Part shown: positions 56,770-64,000 of the stretch, one piece after another
Numbering within the stretch: the stretch's first letter is position 1
Layout of the letters: each line of letters begins with the position of its first letter
Origin: a bacterium
GTDB lineage: Bacteria; Cyanobacteriota; Sericytochromatia; S15B-MN24; UBA4093
Assembly: GCA_017744355.1 (NCBI GenBank)
Contig: JAGIBK010000007.1
Coordinates: forward strand, 124,001 to 188,000
Length of the DNA stretch: 64,000 bases
Reading direction: 5' to 3'
Translations under genes and position numbers: made by a program
The notes under the pieces: generated by a model
What the model was told of the DNA's origin: nothing
The model's input: the letters and a program-made list of their open reading frames with translations, nothing else
The model's database searches: none

Positions 56770-58581
56770 TTGATCGGAGGCGGTGGGTTCTACGGATCGT
56801 GGCGGATCGGGGCACAGAGCGAAAAGGCGACTTTGTCGCGGACGCACCTGAAGCGGATCGCGCGCTACTTCAAACCCTACGGCGCTCTCGTGGCGGCCAC
56901 GCTCGGGGTGGTGGCCGTCTCGGCCCTTTTGGGGCTGATCCCGCCCCTCTTGCTGCGGACCCTCATCGACGACGCCCTGCCCCACGGCAACCTCGCCCTG
57001 GTCAACTGGCTCGCGCTGGGCATGATCCTGGCGCCCTTGGCCGCCGGTCTCTTGGGGGTGCTCGAGACCTTCCTGGACGAGAAGATCAGCCAGGGCATCA
57101 TGCTCGATCTGCGCCTGTCGCTCTTCGCGCGGCTGCAGCAGCAGACCATGGCCTACTTCACGGCGACGCGCCCCGGCGAGATCACGAGCCGCCTCAACAA
57201 CGACGTCAATGACCTCCAGGACGTCTTCTCGGACACGGTCGTCGCCATCTCCAACAACCTGTTCATCGTGGTCTCGACCCTGGTGGTGGTCTTCACGCTC
57301 AACTGGCGGCTCGCGCTGCTTGCGATCGCCATCCTGCCCCTCTTCATCCTGCCCGCGCGCTGGGTGGGCCGTATCCGCCAGGGCATCGTCACCCAGAGCC
57401 AGGAGAAGAAGGCCGACCTGACCGCCTACGTGCAGGACGCCATGAGCATCAACGGCTTTTTGATGCGCCGGGTGTTCGGCAACCGAGAGCGCGAGCGCTC
57501 GAAGTACGCCACGCTGAGCCGGGACCTGCGCGATATCCAGATCCGGCGCTCGCTGGTCTGGCGCTGGTTCACCCTGACGCTTGGCCTCTTCTCGGCCTTG
57601 GGGCCCGCCATCATCTACTGGTACGGCGCGCACCTGATCGTGCAGGGGGCGCTGACGGTGGGGACCATCGTGGCGTTCGTCGCCTATCTCGGTCGCCTCT
57701 ACGGGCCGGTCTCGGCGCTCGCCAACGTGCACGTCGAGGTCATGTCGGCGATCGCCGTCTTCGAGCGCCTTTTCGGCGTCCTGGACCTGGTGCCGAGCAT
57801 CCAGGACCGACCGGGAGCGCGGGCGATTTCAACCTCCGAGGGCCATCTTTCGTTCGAGCACGTGGGCTTCCACTACCGGCCGGATCGGTCCCTGCTGCAA
57901 GACGTCTCGTTCGAGGCGCGGCCGGGCGAGCTGGTGGCGCTGGTGGGCCCCTCCGGGGCGGGCAAATCCACCATCAGCTACTTGATCCCGCGCTTCTACG
58001 ACCCGACCGAGGGGCGCGTGCTGCTGGACGGCACGGACCTTCGCGATCTCACGCTCGAAAGCCTTGAGGCCCAGATCGGGGTGGTGACCCAGGAGCCCTT
58101 CCTGTTCCACACCACCATCAAGGAGAACCTCCGTTACGCCAAGCCCGAGGCCACGGACGACGAGATCGTCGCGGCGTGCCGCTCTGCCAACATCCACGAG
58201 ATGATCGCAAGTCTGCCCGAGGGCTACGACACCACGGTGGGTGAGCGGGGCTACCGCCTGTCGGGCGGCGAAAAGCAGCGCCTGGCCTTGGCGCGGGTCA
58301 TCCTCAAGTCGCCGCGCATCCTCATCCTGGATGAGGCCACCTCGGCCCTCGACTCCCACTCGGAGGCCCTGATCCAGGCTGCGCTCACGCCCTTGATGGA
58401 GGGCCGCACGACGGTTGCGATCGCGCACCGCCTCTCGACCATCCTGCACGCGGACCAGATCCTCGTGGTCGAGCGGGGCCGGATCGTCGAGCAGGGGAGG
58501 CACGCCGAGCTGCTTGCGCGGGGCGGCCTGTACGCGAAGCTCTACCGCGAGCAGTTCGCGGAAAAGAAGCTGGAAGCTTGA
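56770..58581 (+). CDS. ABC exporter half-transporter (MsbA/ABCB-type)
   Basis: 603 residues, TTG start with AAAGGA 7 bases upstream. The N-terminal six-helix domain (about residues 35-320) is followed by an ATPase domain with Walker A VGPSGAGKSTISYL (about residue 393), Q loop VVTQEPFLFHT, signature LSGGEKQRLALARV, Walker B RILILDEATSALDSH and switch His in AIAHRLSTILHADQ. Homodimer exporter of lipid or drug substrate; the substrate is not evident. Confidence 0.93.
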   Translation: MIGGGGFYGSWRIGAQSEKATLSRTHLKRIARYFKPYGALVAATLGVVAVSALLGLIPPLLLRTLIDDALPHGNLALVNWLALGMILAPLAAGLLGVLETFLDEKISQGIMLDLRLSLFARLQQQTMAYFTATRPGEITSRLNNDVNDLQDVFSDTVVAISNNLFIVVSTLVVVFTLNWRLALLAIAILPLFILPARWVGRIRQGIVTQSQEKKADLTAYVQDAMSINGFLMRRVFGNRERERSKYATLSRDLRDIQIRRSLVWRWFTLTLGLFSALGPAIIYWYGAHLIVQGALTVGTIVAFVAYLGRLYGPVSALANVHVEVMSAIAVFERLFGVLDLVPSIQDRPGARAISTSEGHLSFEHVGFHYRPDRSLLQDVSFEARPGELVALVGPSGAGKSTISYLIPRFYDPTEGRVLLDGTDLRDLTLESLEAQIGVVTQEPFLFHTTIKENLRYAKPEATDDEIVAACRSANIHEMIASLPEGYDTTVGERGYRLSGGEKQRLALARVILKSPRILILDEATSALDSHSEALIQAALTPLMEGRTTVAIAHRLSTILHADQILVVERGRIVEQGRHAELLARGGLYAKLYREQFAEKKLEA

Positions 58582-58582
58582 A

Positions 58583-59200
58583 TTACCGGCGTGCGGCGAG
58601 GCGATCCATCACCAGCGCGCGCACCTCGTTCGTGACCGTCGCCAGATCCCGACTGGCGTCGACCCGCACGATGTTGGCGTCCGGCATGGCCGCGAAGATC
58701 TCGCGGACCTTCACCAGGAACTCTTCCTGCTCGTAGCCCTTGTTGTTCGCCTCGCCGCGCCCGCCGCGGATGCGGCCGATCCCGGTTGAGGGCGGCGCGT
58801 CCAGCATGAGGACGAGGTCCGGCTTGGGGAAGTGGGCATTGAGCGCGCGGATGTGGTCGGGATCGATCCCGAGCGCGCCCTGGTAGGCGATGTTCGAGTA
58901 GAAGTAGCGATCGACGAGCACCACCGCACCCGCTTCGAGGGCGGGCAGGATGTTCTCGTTCACATCCAGCGCGCGGTCCTGGATGAAGAGATTCAATTCC
59001 TCGTCGAGGGTGATGCCGTCCCGGCCCTCGGCCGCGATGCGCCGGATCTCACGCCCGTAGACGCTGTCGGTCGGCTCGCGGGTCCGCTTGACGGGGAAGC
59101 CCTGGGCCTCGAGGAACTGCTCGAGCTGGGCGAGTTGCGTGGATTTGCCCATCCCGTCGATGCCCTCGACGGCGATGAAAAGACCTTTTTGCTTGTTCAT
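58583..59200 (-). CDS. tmk: Thymidylate kinase
   Basis: 205 residues. P-loop VEGIDGMGKSTQLAQLEQFL (residues 12-21), TREPTDSVYGREIRRI, the DRY motif in VVLVDRYFYSNIAYQGALG and a lid region RIRGGRGEANNKGYEQEEF. It phosphorylates dTMP to dTDP. The start faces the RNA methyltransferase gene with a 26-base gap. Confidence 0.95.
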   Translation of the reverse strand: MNKQKGLFIAVEGIDGMGKSTQLAQLEQFLEAQGFPVKRTREPTDSVYGREIRRIAAEGRDGITLDEELNLFIQDRALDVNENILPALEAGAVVLVDRYFYSNIAYQGALGIDPDHIRALNAHFPKPDLVLMLDAPPSTGIGRIRGGRGEANNKGYEQEEFLVKVREIFAAMPDANIVRVDASRDLATVTNEVRALVMDRLAARR

Positions 59201-59226
59201 GATGCTTCCAATGCTACCATAGGGGG

Positions 59227-60402
59227 ATGAAGAAAGACCTGACCTTGGTGGCGACCACGGCCTTCGGCCTCGAAGCCCTCGCCGCCCATGAACTCCGCGC
59301 CCTCGGCTACGACGACGTCAAAGTCGAGAATGGCAAAGCCACCTTCCAGGCCGATTGGTCGGGGGTCGCCCGCGCCAACACCTGGCTGCGCACCGCCGAG
59401 CGCGTCCTCATCAAGCTGGGCGAGTTCCCGGCGCGCACCTTCGACGAGCTCTTCGACCAGACCAAGGCCCTGCCCTGGGAAGAGTTCATGCCCGAAGACG
59501 CCATGTTCCCCGTCGAAGGCAAGAGCCACCTCTCTCAGCTCAGCAGCGTTCCCGCCTGCCAAGGCGTGGTCAAGAAGGCCATCGTCGAAGCCATGAAGCG
59601 CCGCTACAGGCGCGAGGTCTTCGCCGAAACGGGCGCCCGCTACCGGATCCTGGTGGCCCTCCACAAGGACGTGGCGACGCTGACCCTCGATACGACGGGC
59701 ATCGGCCTGCACAAGCGCGGCTACCGCAAGCTCACCGCCCCGGCTCCGCTCAAGGAGACCATGGCCGCGGCGCTCGTGACCCTCAGCCGCTGGCATCCCG
59801 ACCGCTATCTCATCGACCCCTTCTGTGGCTCGGGCACCATCCCCATCGAGGCGGGCCTCATGGCGCGCAACATCGCGCCGGGCCTCAACCGGGACTTCGA
59901 CGCGTCCGACTGGCGCGTGGTCCCGAAGGGCGTCTGGGCCGAGGCCCAGCAGGAGGCCCAGGACCTGGTGCGGCGGGACGCGGAGATCCGGGGCATCTAC
60001 GGCTCGGACATCAGCGCCGAGGTGCTGAGCACCGCCCGCTACCACGCCAAGGAGGCGGGCCTCGAGAACGACATCTTCTTCGAGAAGAAGGCCCTCAAGG
60101 ACTTCCAGACCAAGAAGAAGTACGGCACCATCATCACCAACCCGCCCTACGGCGAGCGCCTGGGGGACAAGCCCGAAGTCGACCAGCTCTATCGCGACAT
60201 GGGCAAGGTCTTCGCGCCCCTGGACACCTGGGGCATCTACGTCCTGACCCCGCACGTGGGCTTCGAGCGCCTCTTCGACCGGGTCGCCCACAAGAAGCGC
60301 AAGCTCTACAACGGCAACATCCGCTGCGATCTGTACCAGTACTTCGGCAAGCGCCCGCCGCGCGAGCAGGTCGTGGACGAGACCGAACCCGTCACCCCCT
60401 GA
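59227..60402 (+). CDS. THUMP-domain class I RNA methyltransferase (RlmL/YpsC-like)
   Basis: 391 residues. THUMP-like N-terminal region (about 45-155), then a Rossmann methyltransferase: DPFCGSGTIPIEAGLMARNI, YGSDISAEVLSTARYHA and the N2-G methyltransferase signature TNPPYGERLGDKPEVDQLY (residues 304-312). Homologues methylate guanine in 23S rRNA. AGGGGG lies directly before the ATG. A strong terminator follows. Confidence 0.93.
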   Translation: MKKDLTLVATTAFGLEALAAHELRALGYDDVKVENGKATFQADWSGVARANTWLRTAERVLIKLGEFPARTFDELFDQTKALPWEEFMPEDAMFPVEGKSHLSQLSSVPACQGVVKKAIVEAMKRRYRREVFAETGARYRILVALHKDVATLTLDTTGIGLHKRGYRKLTAPAPLKETMAAALVTLSRWHPDRYLIDPFCGSGTIPIEAGLMARNIAPGLNRDFDASDWRVVPKGVWAEAQQEAQDLVRRDAEIRGIYGSDISAEVLSTARYHAKEAGLENDIFFEKKALKDFQTKKKYGTIITNPPYGERLGDKPEVDQLYRDMGKVFAPLDTWGIYVLTPHVGFERLFDRVAHKKRKLYNGNIRCDLYQYFGKRPPREQVVDETEPVTP

Positions 60403-60416
60403 CGCACGTCATATCA

Positions 60417-60458
60417 TTCAAGCGGCCCCACGGTTGAACCGTGGGGCCGCTTGAATTT
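60417..60458. terminator. Bidirectional terminator between the methyltransferase and coiled-coil genes
   Basis: 18-bp perfect stem with a 3-base loop; the plus strand continues TTTT and the minus strand follows with ATGATATG. It lies 14 bases after the methyltransferase stop and just past the stop of the convergent gene. Confidence 0.85.
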
Positions 60459-60461
60459 TGC

Positions 60462-63400
60462 CTATTTCGAGAGCTTGCTGAGCACCTGCACGACCATGTG
60501 CATGCGGTGCGAGAGAGCGTCCTGGGTCTCGCGCATCGCTTCGAGGCTCGCCTTGAGGGCCGCGTTCTCCTGTTCGAGCGCGGTGAGCGCCTGCCCCTGC
60601 GAGGCTTGCAGGCTGCCGAGCTCTTCCTGGATCCAGGTCTCGGTGCGCGCGGCCGCCGCGGTGTTGGCGTCGAGGGCCTGAGCAAGCAGGCTGCTCTGCT
60701 CGGCCAGCTGCTGTACCAGGCCGGTCAGGTCGTCGACCTTGCCGGTGAGCGCCGGGTCCTGGCGATTGGTACCGACCTCTTGCTGCAACTTGCCGAGCTG
60801 CGCGAGGGCCGCGTTCAAGGCCTCTTGCTGGCGGCCGTGGGCGAGGGCGAGGCCTTCGAGGCGGCCCTTGAGCCCGCCCAGCTCGCCGCTGAGGCGCTGG
60901 GTGCTCTCGGTGGCCTGCTGGCTCTTCTCGAACTTCGCTTCCAGGCTGCCGAGTGCTGCTTGCGCCTGCTCGAATCGCTGGTTGGCGAGGGTTTCGACCG
61001 CCCCGGTGCGGGTGGCGAGGTCTTCGAACTTGCCGAGGAAACGCCCTTCGGCCTCCTGGAGCCGCTTGTCCAGCGCGCCCTGCTCGCGGCGCAGGTCCTC
61101 GCCGATTCCACGCAGGCCGGTGTCGGCCTCCTTGAGCAGCGAGTCGAGGCGCCCCTGGGCCGAATCCCAGCGTGCGTCGAACTGCTTGAGCTCCGCTTCG
61201 ACCGCTTCGAGGCGCCCTGCGAGCGGGGACAGGGCCCCTTCGAGGGAGTCGAGCCGCGAAGGCAGCGGCGAGAGGGTGTCTGCGAGCGTGCCGAGGCGGC
61301 CGTCGAGCTGCCGGCTTTCGTCGGCGAGGCCTTCGACGCGCGTTTCGAGAGTCGCCTGGCGCTTGTCGCTCGCCTCGTTGCGCTCGGCCAAGGCGGCGGC
61401 TTCCGCCTGCATCGCCTCTACTTGCTCGGCGAAGGTGGCGAGGCGAGCCTCGAAGGCGGCGGTCCGGGCCTCGACGGCCTGGGCGCGCTCGTCGAGGGTA
61501 CGGACGGGAGCGACCTCGCGCCGCAGGGCGGGGATGGCGTCGTCCACGATCGTCGCCAGCTCGGTCATGAGGGTTTCGAGATCGGTCTGGTGGCCTTGCT
61601 GGGCGGCCGCGAGCTCGTCGCGCAGCTCTTCGAGGGTGGTCTCGAGGTGTTCGAGGCCCGAGGCGAGGCGCTGCTCGCCGGCTTCCATCAGGCGCGCGTC
61701 GAGGGCTTCGAGCCGGGCTTCGAGGTCCAGGATGAAGCCGTCTACCCGCTCGGCGACCTGGCCGCGGACCGCTTCGATGTCGGCGCGAATTCGCGGCAGA
61801 TCCTGGGCGACGGCGGCGTCCAGCTCGTTACGAAGCCCTTCGAGCGCAAGCTGCTGCTCGGCGAGGGCTTCTCGGCCCTGCGCCTCGCGTGCGCTCAGAT
61901 CCGCTCGCAGGTCGGTCTGGAGGGTGGCGAGCCCCTCGTCCAGCGCGTTGCGGTAGGCGGCGATTCGCTCCTCGAAGCCCAGGAGGGATTCCTCGAGGCG
62001 CTCGGCATTGGCACCGAGGGCCGTGACCTCGTCGGCGAAGCGCTGTGCCGTGCTTTGGATGAGCTGCTCGACATCGCGCACGGCGTGGGCCTGGCTCTGG
62101 AGGTCGCTGCCCAGCTCGGCCTCGGCTTGGGCGAGGGCGCCTTCCAGGGTCGCAAGGCGTTCGGTCTGGGCATCGAGGGCTCGGCGCGTGCCGTCCGAGT
62201 CGGCGCTCTCGCGCGCTTCGAGCGAGTCGAGAGCAGCCCGGGCGCTCACGATAGAGGCTTCGAGACGGGTGAAGTCCTCCTGCATCCGCGCGTCGGTCGA
62301 GGCCAGGTCGTGCGCGAGCTGGGCTTCGAGCTCGCGGACGCGTGCGTCGAAGCGCTGATCGAGCGATGCGAGATCCTGCCCTGCCTGTGCCTGCTGGGCG
62401 GAGAGGTCCTGGTCGAGGCGATCGCGCAGGGCCCGGGTCTCGGTCACGAAGCGCTCGTCGAGGCCGGAGAGCTTGGCGGCGAGCGCCCCGCGCTCTGCTT
62501 CGGCGAGGGCCTGTGCGGCTTCGAGCTCGCCCGTGAACTGGGTGCGCAGCGCCGCGACCTCTTTGGCCAGGCGCTCGTCGAGCGCGGTGAGCCGGGCGGC
62601 ATGGGCCTCGTGGCCGGCCGTGCGCTGAGTCTGCTCGGCTTCGAGGCTCGTCGCAAGCTGCTCGTGCAGCGCCTTGCGCAGGGTCTCCAGCCGCTCGTCG
62701 AGGGTGGTGAGGCGCTCGGCGGTGCGGCTTTCGGCCGCCTTCAGCTCGCTGGTGAGTTTGCTCTGGAGCGCATCGCGCTCGGTGTCCTGCGAGCCGAGCT
62801 GCTCGTCGGTGCGGGCGGTGAGCCCCGCGAGCTCCACCTTGAGCTTCACGCCGAGGCTCGCCATCTCGCCCGTCAGGCGCTGGTCGATCTCGGCGAGCTT
62901 CGCTGCCAGGCGCGCGTCGGCGGCTTCGAGCCCCTCGCCGAAGCGGGTCTCGAAAGCTTCGAGCGAGTCGTTGAGGCCGCGCTCTTGCCGCGTGAGGCGA
63001 TCCTCCAGGCCGCGGCGGGCGTCCTGCTCGTCCATGATCCCGGTGCGGGCCTCGTCGATTCGTGTCAGGAGCGAGGCCTGCACGTCGCCCCAGGCGGCCC
63101 GGGCGTCTTCGAGACGCTGCTCGGCCTGGTTCACGATGATGCTCAGCTCGCCGACGCTCGAAGCGGTCGTGTCCTGGAGCTTGCGGACTTCCTCACGCAC
63201 CCAGTTGCGTTGCCCCGAGAGGCGCTCTTCGGTGTGGCTCCACAGCTCTCTGAGGTTGCGCACCTGCTCGGATCGCAGGAACTCCACGTCGTCGCCCGCG
63301 ATGGCCGCCGGTAGCTGCGAGGGCACGTCGGCGAAGGGCACCAGCCCCTCGGGCCCCGAGGACCGCGGGGTGGTGCGGCCCCGGTTGAGGCGATCGCGCA

Positions 63401-64000
63401 AGGGCCCCGTCACCCGGCGCAGGGCGTGCTCGCCGAAGGCGATGGGGCCTTCTTCGAGGCCGGGCCAGCGCTGCTTCCAGCCGACCAGGGCGAGGCCGAA
63501 GAGGAGGGCGACTCCCGCGAGCGGGTAGAGGACGAGCCCCTTGGGGATGCCGGGGCTGCCGAGCGGAGCGGTCGAGACCATGGCCGGGCCGCTCATGAAG
63601 GTGGAGTCGAGGGCCAGGGGCGGGTTGACCCCGCTCAGGGGATGGCGCACGACCACGGCCCAGCCCGTCGAGGGCACCCGGGCGACGGCGAAGAGAGCAT
63701 CGGAGGTTGCAAGGAAGCCCTCGCCCTCACGGATGAGCTGCTGGCACCAGTCGCGGTCCTCGCCGCTCGGCGCGGCCGCGTTCGACAGCGCCTTGCCCTG
63801 GGCGTCGAGCAGGTAGTGGCGAACACCGTCCGCCTTGGGCAGCGACGCGAGCGCCTCCGAGAAGTAGGAGAAGGGAATCCGCGCGGCGAGCACCTGGCCG
63901 GTCGGGCTGTTGACCGCGGCGATGAGGGCAGCGAGCTGGGGGCGCTCGGCGACCCATGGCCCGCGGCGCTGGATGTCGCTCACGTCCTCGGCGCTCAGGT
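60462..64000 (-). CDS. Sensor-like membrane protein with very long coiled coil (5' truncated by window edge)
   Basis: At least 1178 residues; the frame stays open to the window end, so the GTG at 63983 is not necessarily the start. The visible start (LSAEDVSDIQRRGPWVAERP, then SPTGQVLAARIPFSYFSEAL) and GWAVVVRHPL resemble the second half of a dCache-like extracytoplasmic sensor; a first membrane segment is expected outside the window. A membrane segment (LVLYPLAGVALLFGLALVGW, about residue 155) is followed by about 950 residues of heptad-rich coiled coil (RLEALDARLMEAGEQRLASG) with no kinase, HAMP or methyl-accepting signature. It could be a cytoskeletal or scaffold protein that senses an external signal. 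Confidence 0.8.
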   Translation of the reverse strand, partial: LSAEDVSDIQRRGPWVAERPQLAALIAAVNSPTGQVLAARIPFSYFSEALASLPKADGVRHYLLDAQGKALSNAAAPSGEDRDWCQQLIREGEGFLATSDALFAVARVPSTGWAVVVRHPLSGVNPPLALDSTFMSGPAMVSTAPLGSPGIPKGLVLYPLAGVALLFGLALVGWKQRWPGLEEGPIAFGEHALRRVTGPLRDRLNRGRTTPRSSGPEGLVPFADVPSQLPAAIAGDDVEFLRSEQVRNLRELWSHTEERLSGQRNWVREEVRKLQDTTASSVGELSIIVNQAEQRLEDARAAWGDVQASLLTRIDEARTGIMDEQDARRGLEDRLTRQERGLNDSLEAFETRFGEGLEAADARLAAKLAEIDQRLTGEMASLGVKLKVELAGLTARTDEQLGSQDTERDALQSKLTSELKAAESRTAERLTTLDERLETLRKALHEQLATSLEAEQTQRTAGHEAHAARLTALDERLAKEVAALRTQFTGELEAAQALAEAERGALAAKLSGLDERFVTETRALRDRLDQDLSAQQAQAGQDLASLDQRFDARVRELEAQLAHDLASTDARMQEDFTRLEASIVSARAALDSLEARESADSDGTRRALDAQTERLATLEGALAQAEAELGSDLQSQAHAVRDVEQLIQSTAQRFADEVTALGANAERLEESLLGFEERIAAYRNALDEGLATLQTDLRADLSAREAQGREALAEQQLALEGLRNELDAAVAQDLPRIRADIEAVRGQVAERVDGFILDLEARLEALDARLMEAGEQRLASGLEHLETTLEELRDELAAAQQGHQTDLETLMTELATIVDDAIPALRREVAPVRTLDERAQAVEARTAAFEARLATFAEQVEAMQAEAAALAERNEASDKRQATLETRVEGLADESRQLDGRLGTLADTLSPLPSRLDSLEGALSPLAGRLEAVEAELKQFDARWDSAQGRLDSLLKEADTGLRGIGEDLRREQGALDKRLQEAEGRFLGKFEDLATRTGAVETLANQRFEQAQAALGSLEAKFEKSQQATESTQRLSGELGGLKGRLEGLALAHGRQQEALNAALAQLGKLQQEVGTNRQDPALTGKVDDLTGLVQQLAEQSSLLAQALDANTAAAARTETWIQEELGSLQASQGQALTALEQENAALKASLEAMRETQDALSHRMHMVVQVLSKLSK

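Noticed and set aside
60441-63314. 957-residue plus-strand open frame
   Set aside because: It is the complement of the coiled-coil gene; its regular leucine-rich look is the mirror of heptads.

Overview
The window is about 64 kb of GC-rich DNA from a diderm bacterium. Evidence for two membranes is the Tad/Flp pilus secretin, several beta-barrel-like outer-membrane proteins and more than fifteen lipoproteins. SepF and the gene order yggS-sepF-proC-yggT resemble Cyanobacteria and Gram-positive phyla. A diderm with SepF and no photosynthesis genes in view suggests a non-photosynthetic relative of Cyanobacteria (Sericytochromatia/Melainabacteria-like). This placement is an inference and no marker tree was run. 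No tRNA, rRNA, CRISPR array or transposase was seen.

Layout: 1-340 is the end of a probable outer-membrane protein. 357-2864 is a STAND/TPR/BTAD transcriptional activator. 3059-3895 is an unknown secreted protein. 3899-12352 is a Tad (Flp) pilus operon on the minus strand: two near-identical pilins, then tadE, cpaB, cpaC, tadG, cpaE, cpaF, tadB, tadC. No prepilin peptidase (tadV/cpaA) or tadD is present. 12633-24224 holds mostly housekeeping genes: a BaiN-type flavoprotein, an esterase, a truncated globin, a low-molecular-weight phosphatase, nadA with a YdeI-like gene, arginase, a MASE1 histidine kinase, a LysM/M23 peptidase and rho with a very long disordered N-terminus. 24465-26837 is the yggS-sepF-proC-yggT operon. 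27039-31763 has a lipoprotein subtilase and its overlapping partner lipoprotein, a UbiB/AarF kinase and a 5'-nucleotidase-like HAD protein.

The most striking region is 31865-50647. Three consecutive minus-strand operons share one architecture. Each encodes five predicted lipoproteins carrying a common small beta-rich module, and each ends in or near an outer-membrane protein with a barrel-like N-terminus, a proline-rich linker and a Cna-B/FN3-like tail. In each operon one or two of the lipoproteins continue into an NHL beta-propeller. The first gene of each operon encodes a lipoprotein starting GCVY-PLG, and one two-module lipoprotein of about 270-281 residues is also conserved. Operons II and III share their upstream regions and an almost identical OMP tail. 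I read this as a recently expanded cell-surface system of unknown function, probably a lipoprotein/beta-propeller complex tied to a dedicated outer-membrane protein.

50932-64000 returns to scattered single genes: trmB, a KGG-repeat stress protein, a glycosyltransferase, a J-domain protein, an M3 peptidase, an unknown soluble protein preceded by a possible leader peptide, a DUF2726-like membrane protein, an ABC exporter, tmk, an RNA methyltransferase, and a sensor-like protein with about 900 residues of coiled coil that runs off the window. A 62-bp element occurs upstream of the M23 peptidase and ubiB genes, with a partial copy upstream of the DUF2726-like gene. Start codons were moved from the longest ORF to internal ATG/GTG/TTG codons where a Shine-Dalgarno sequence decided the matter.
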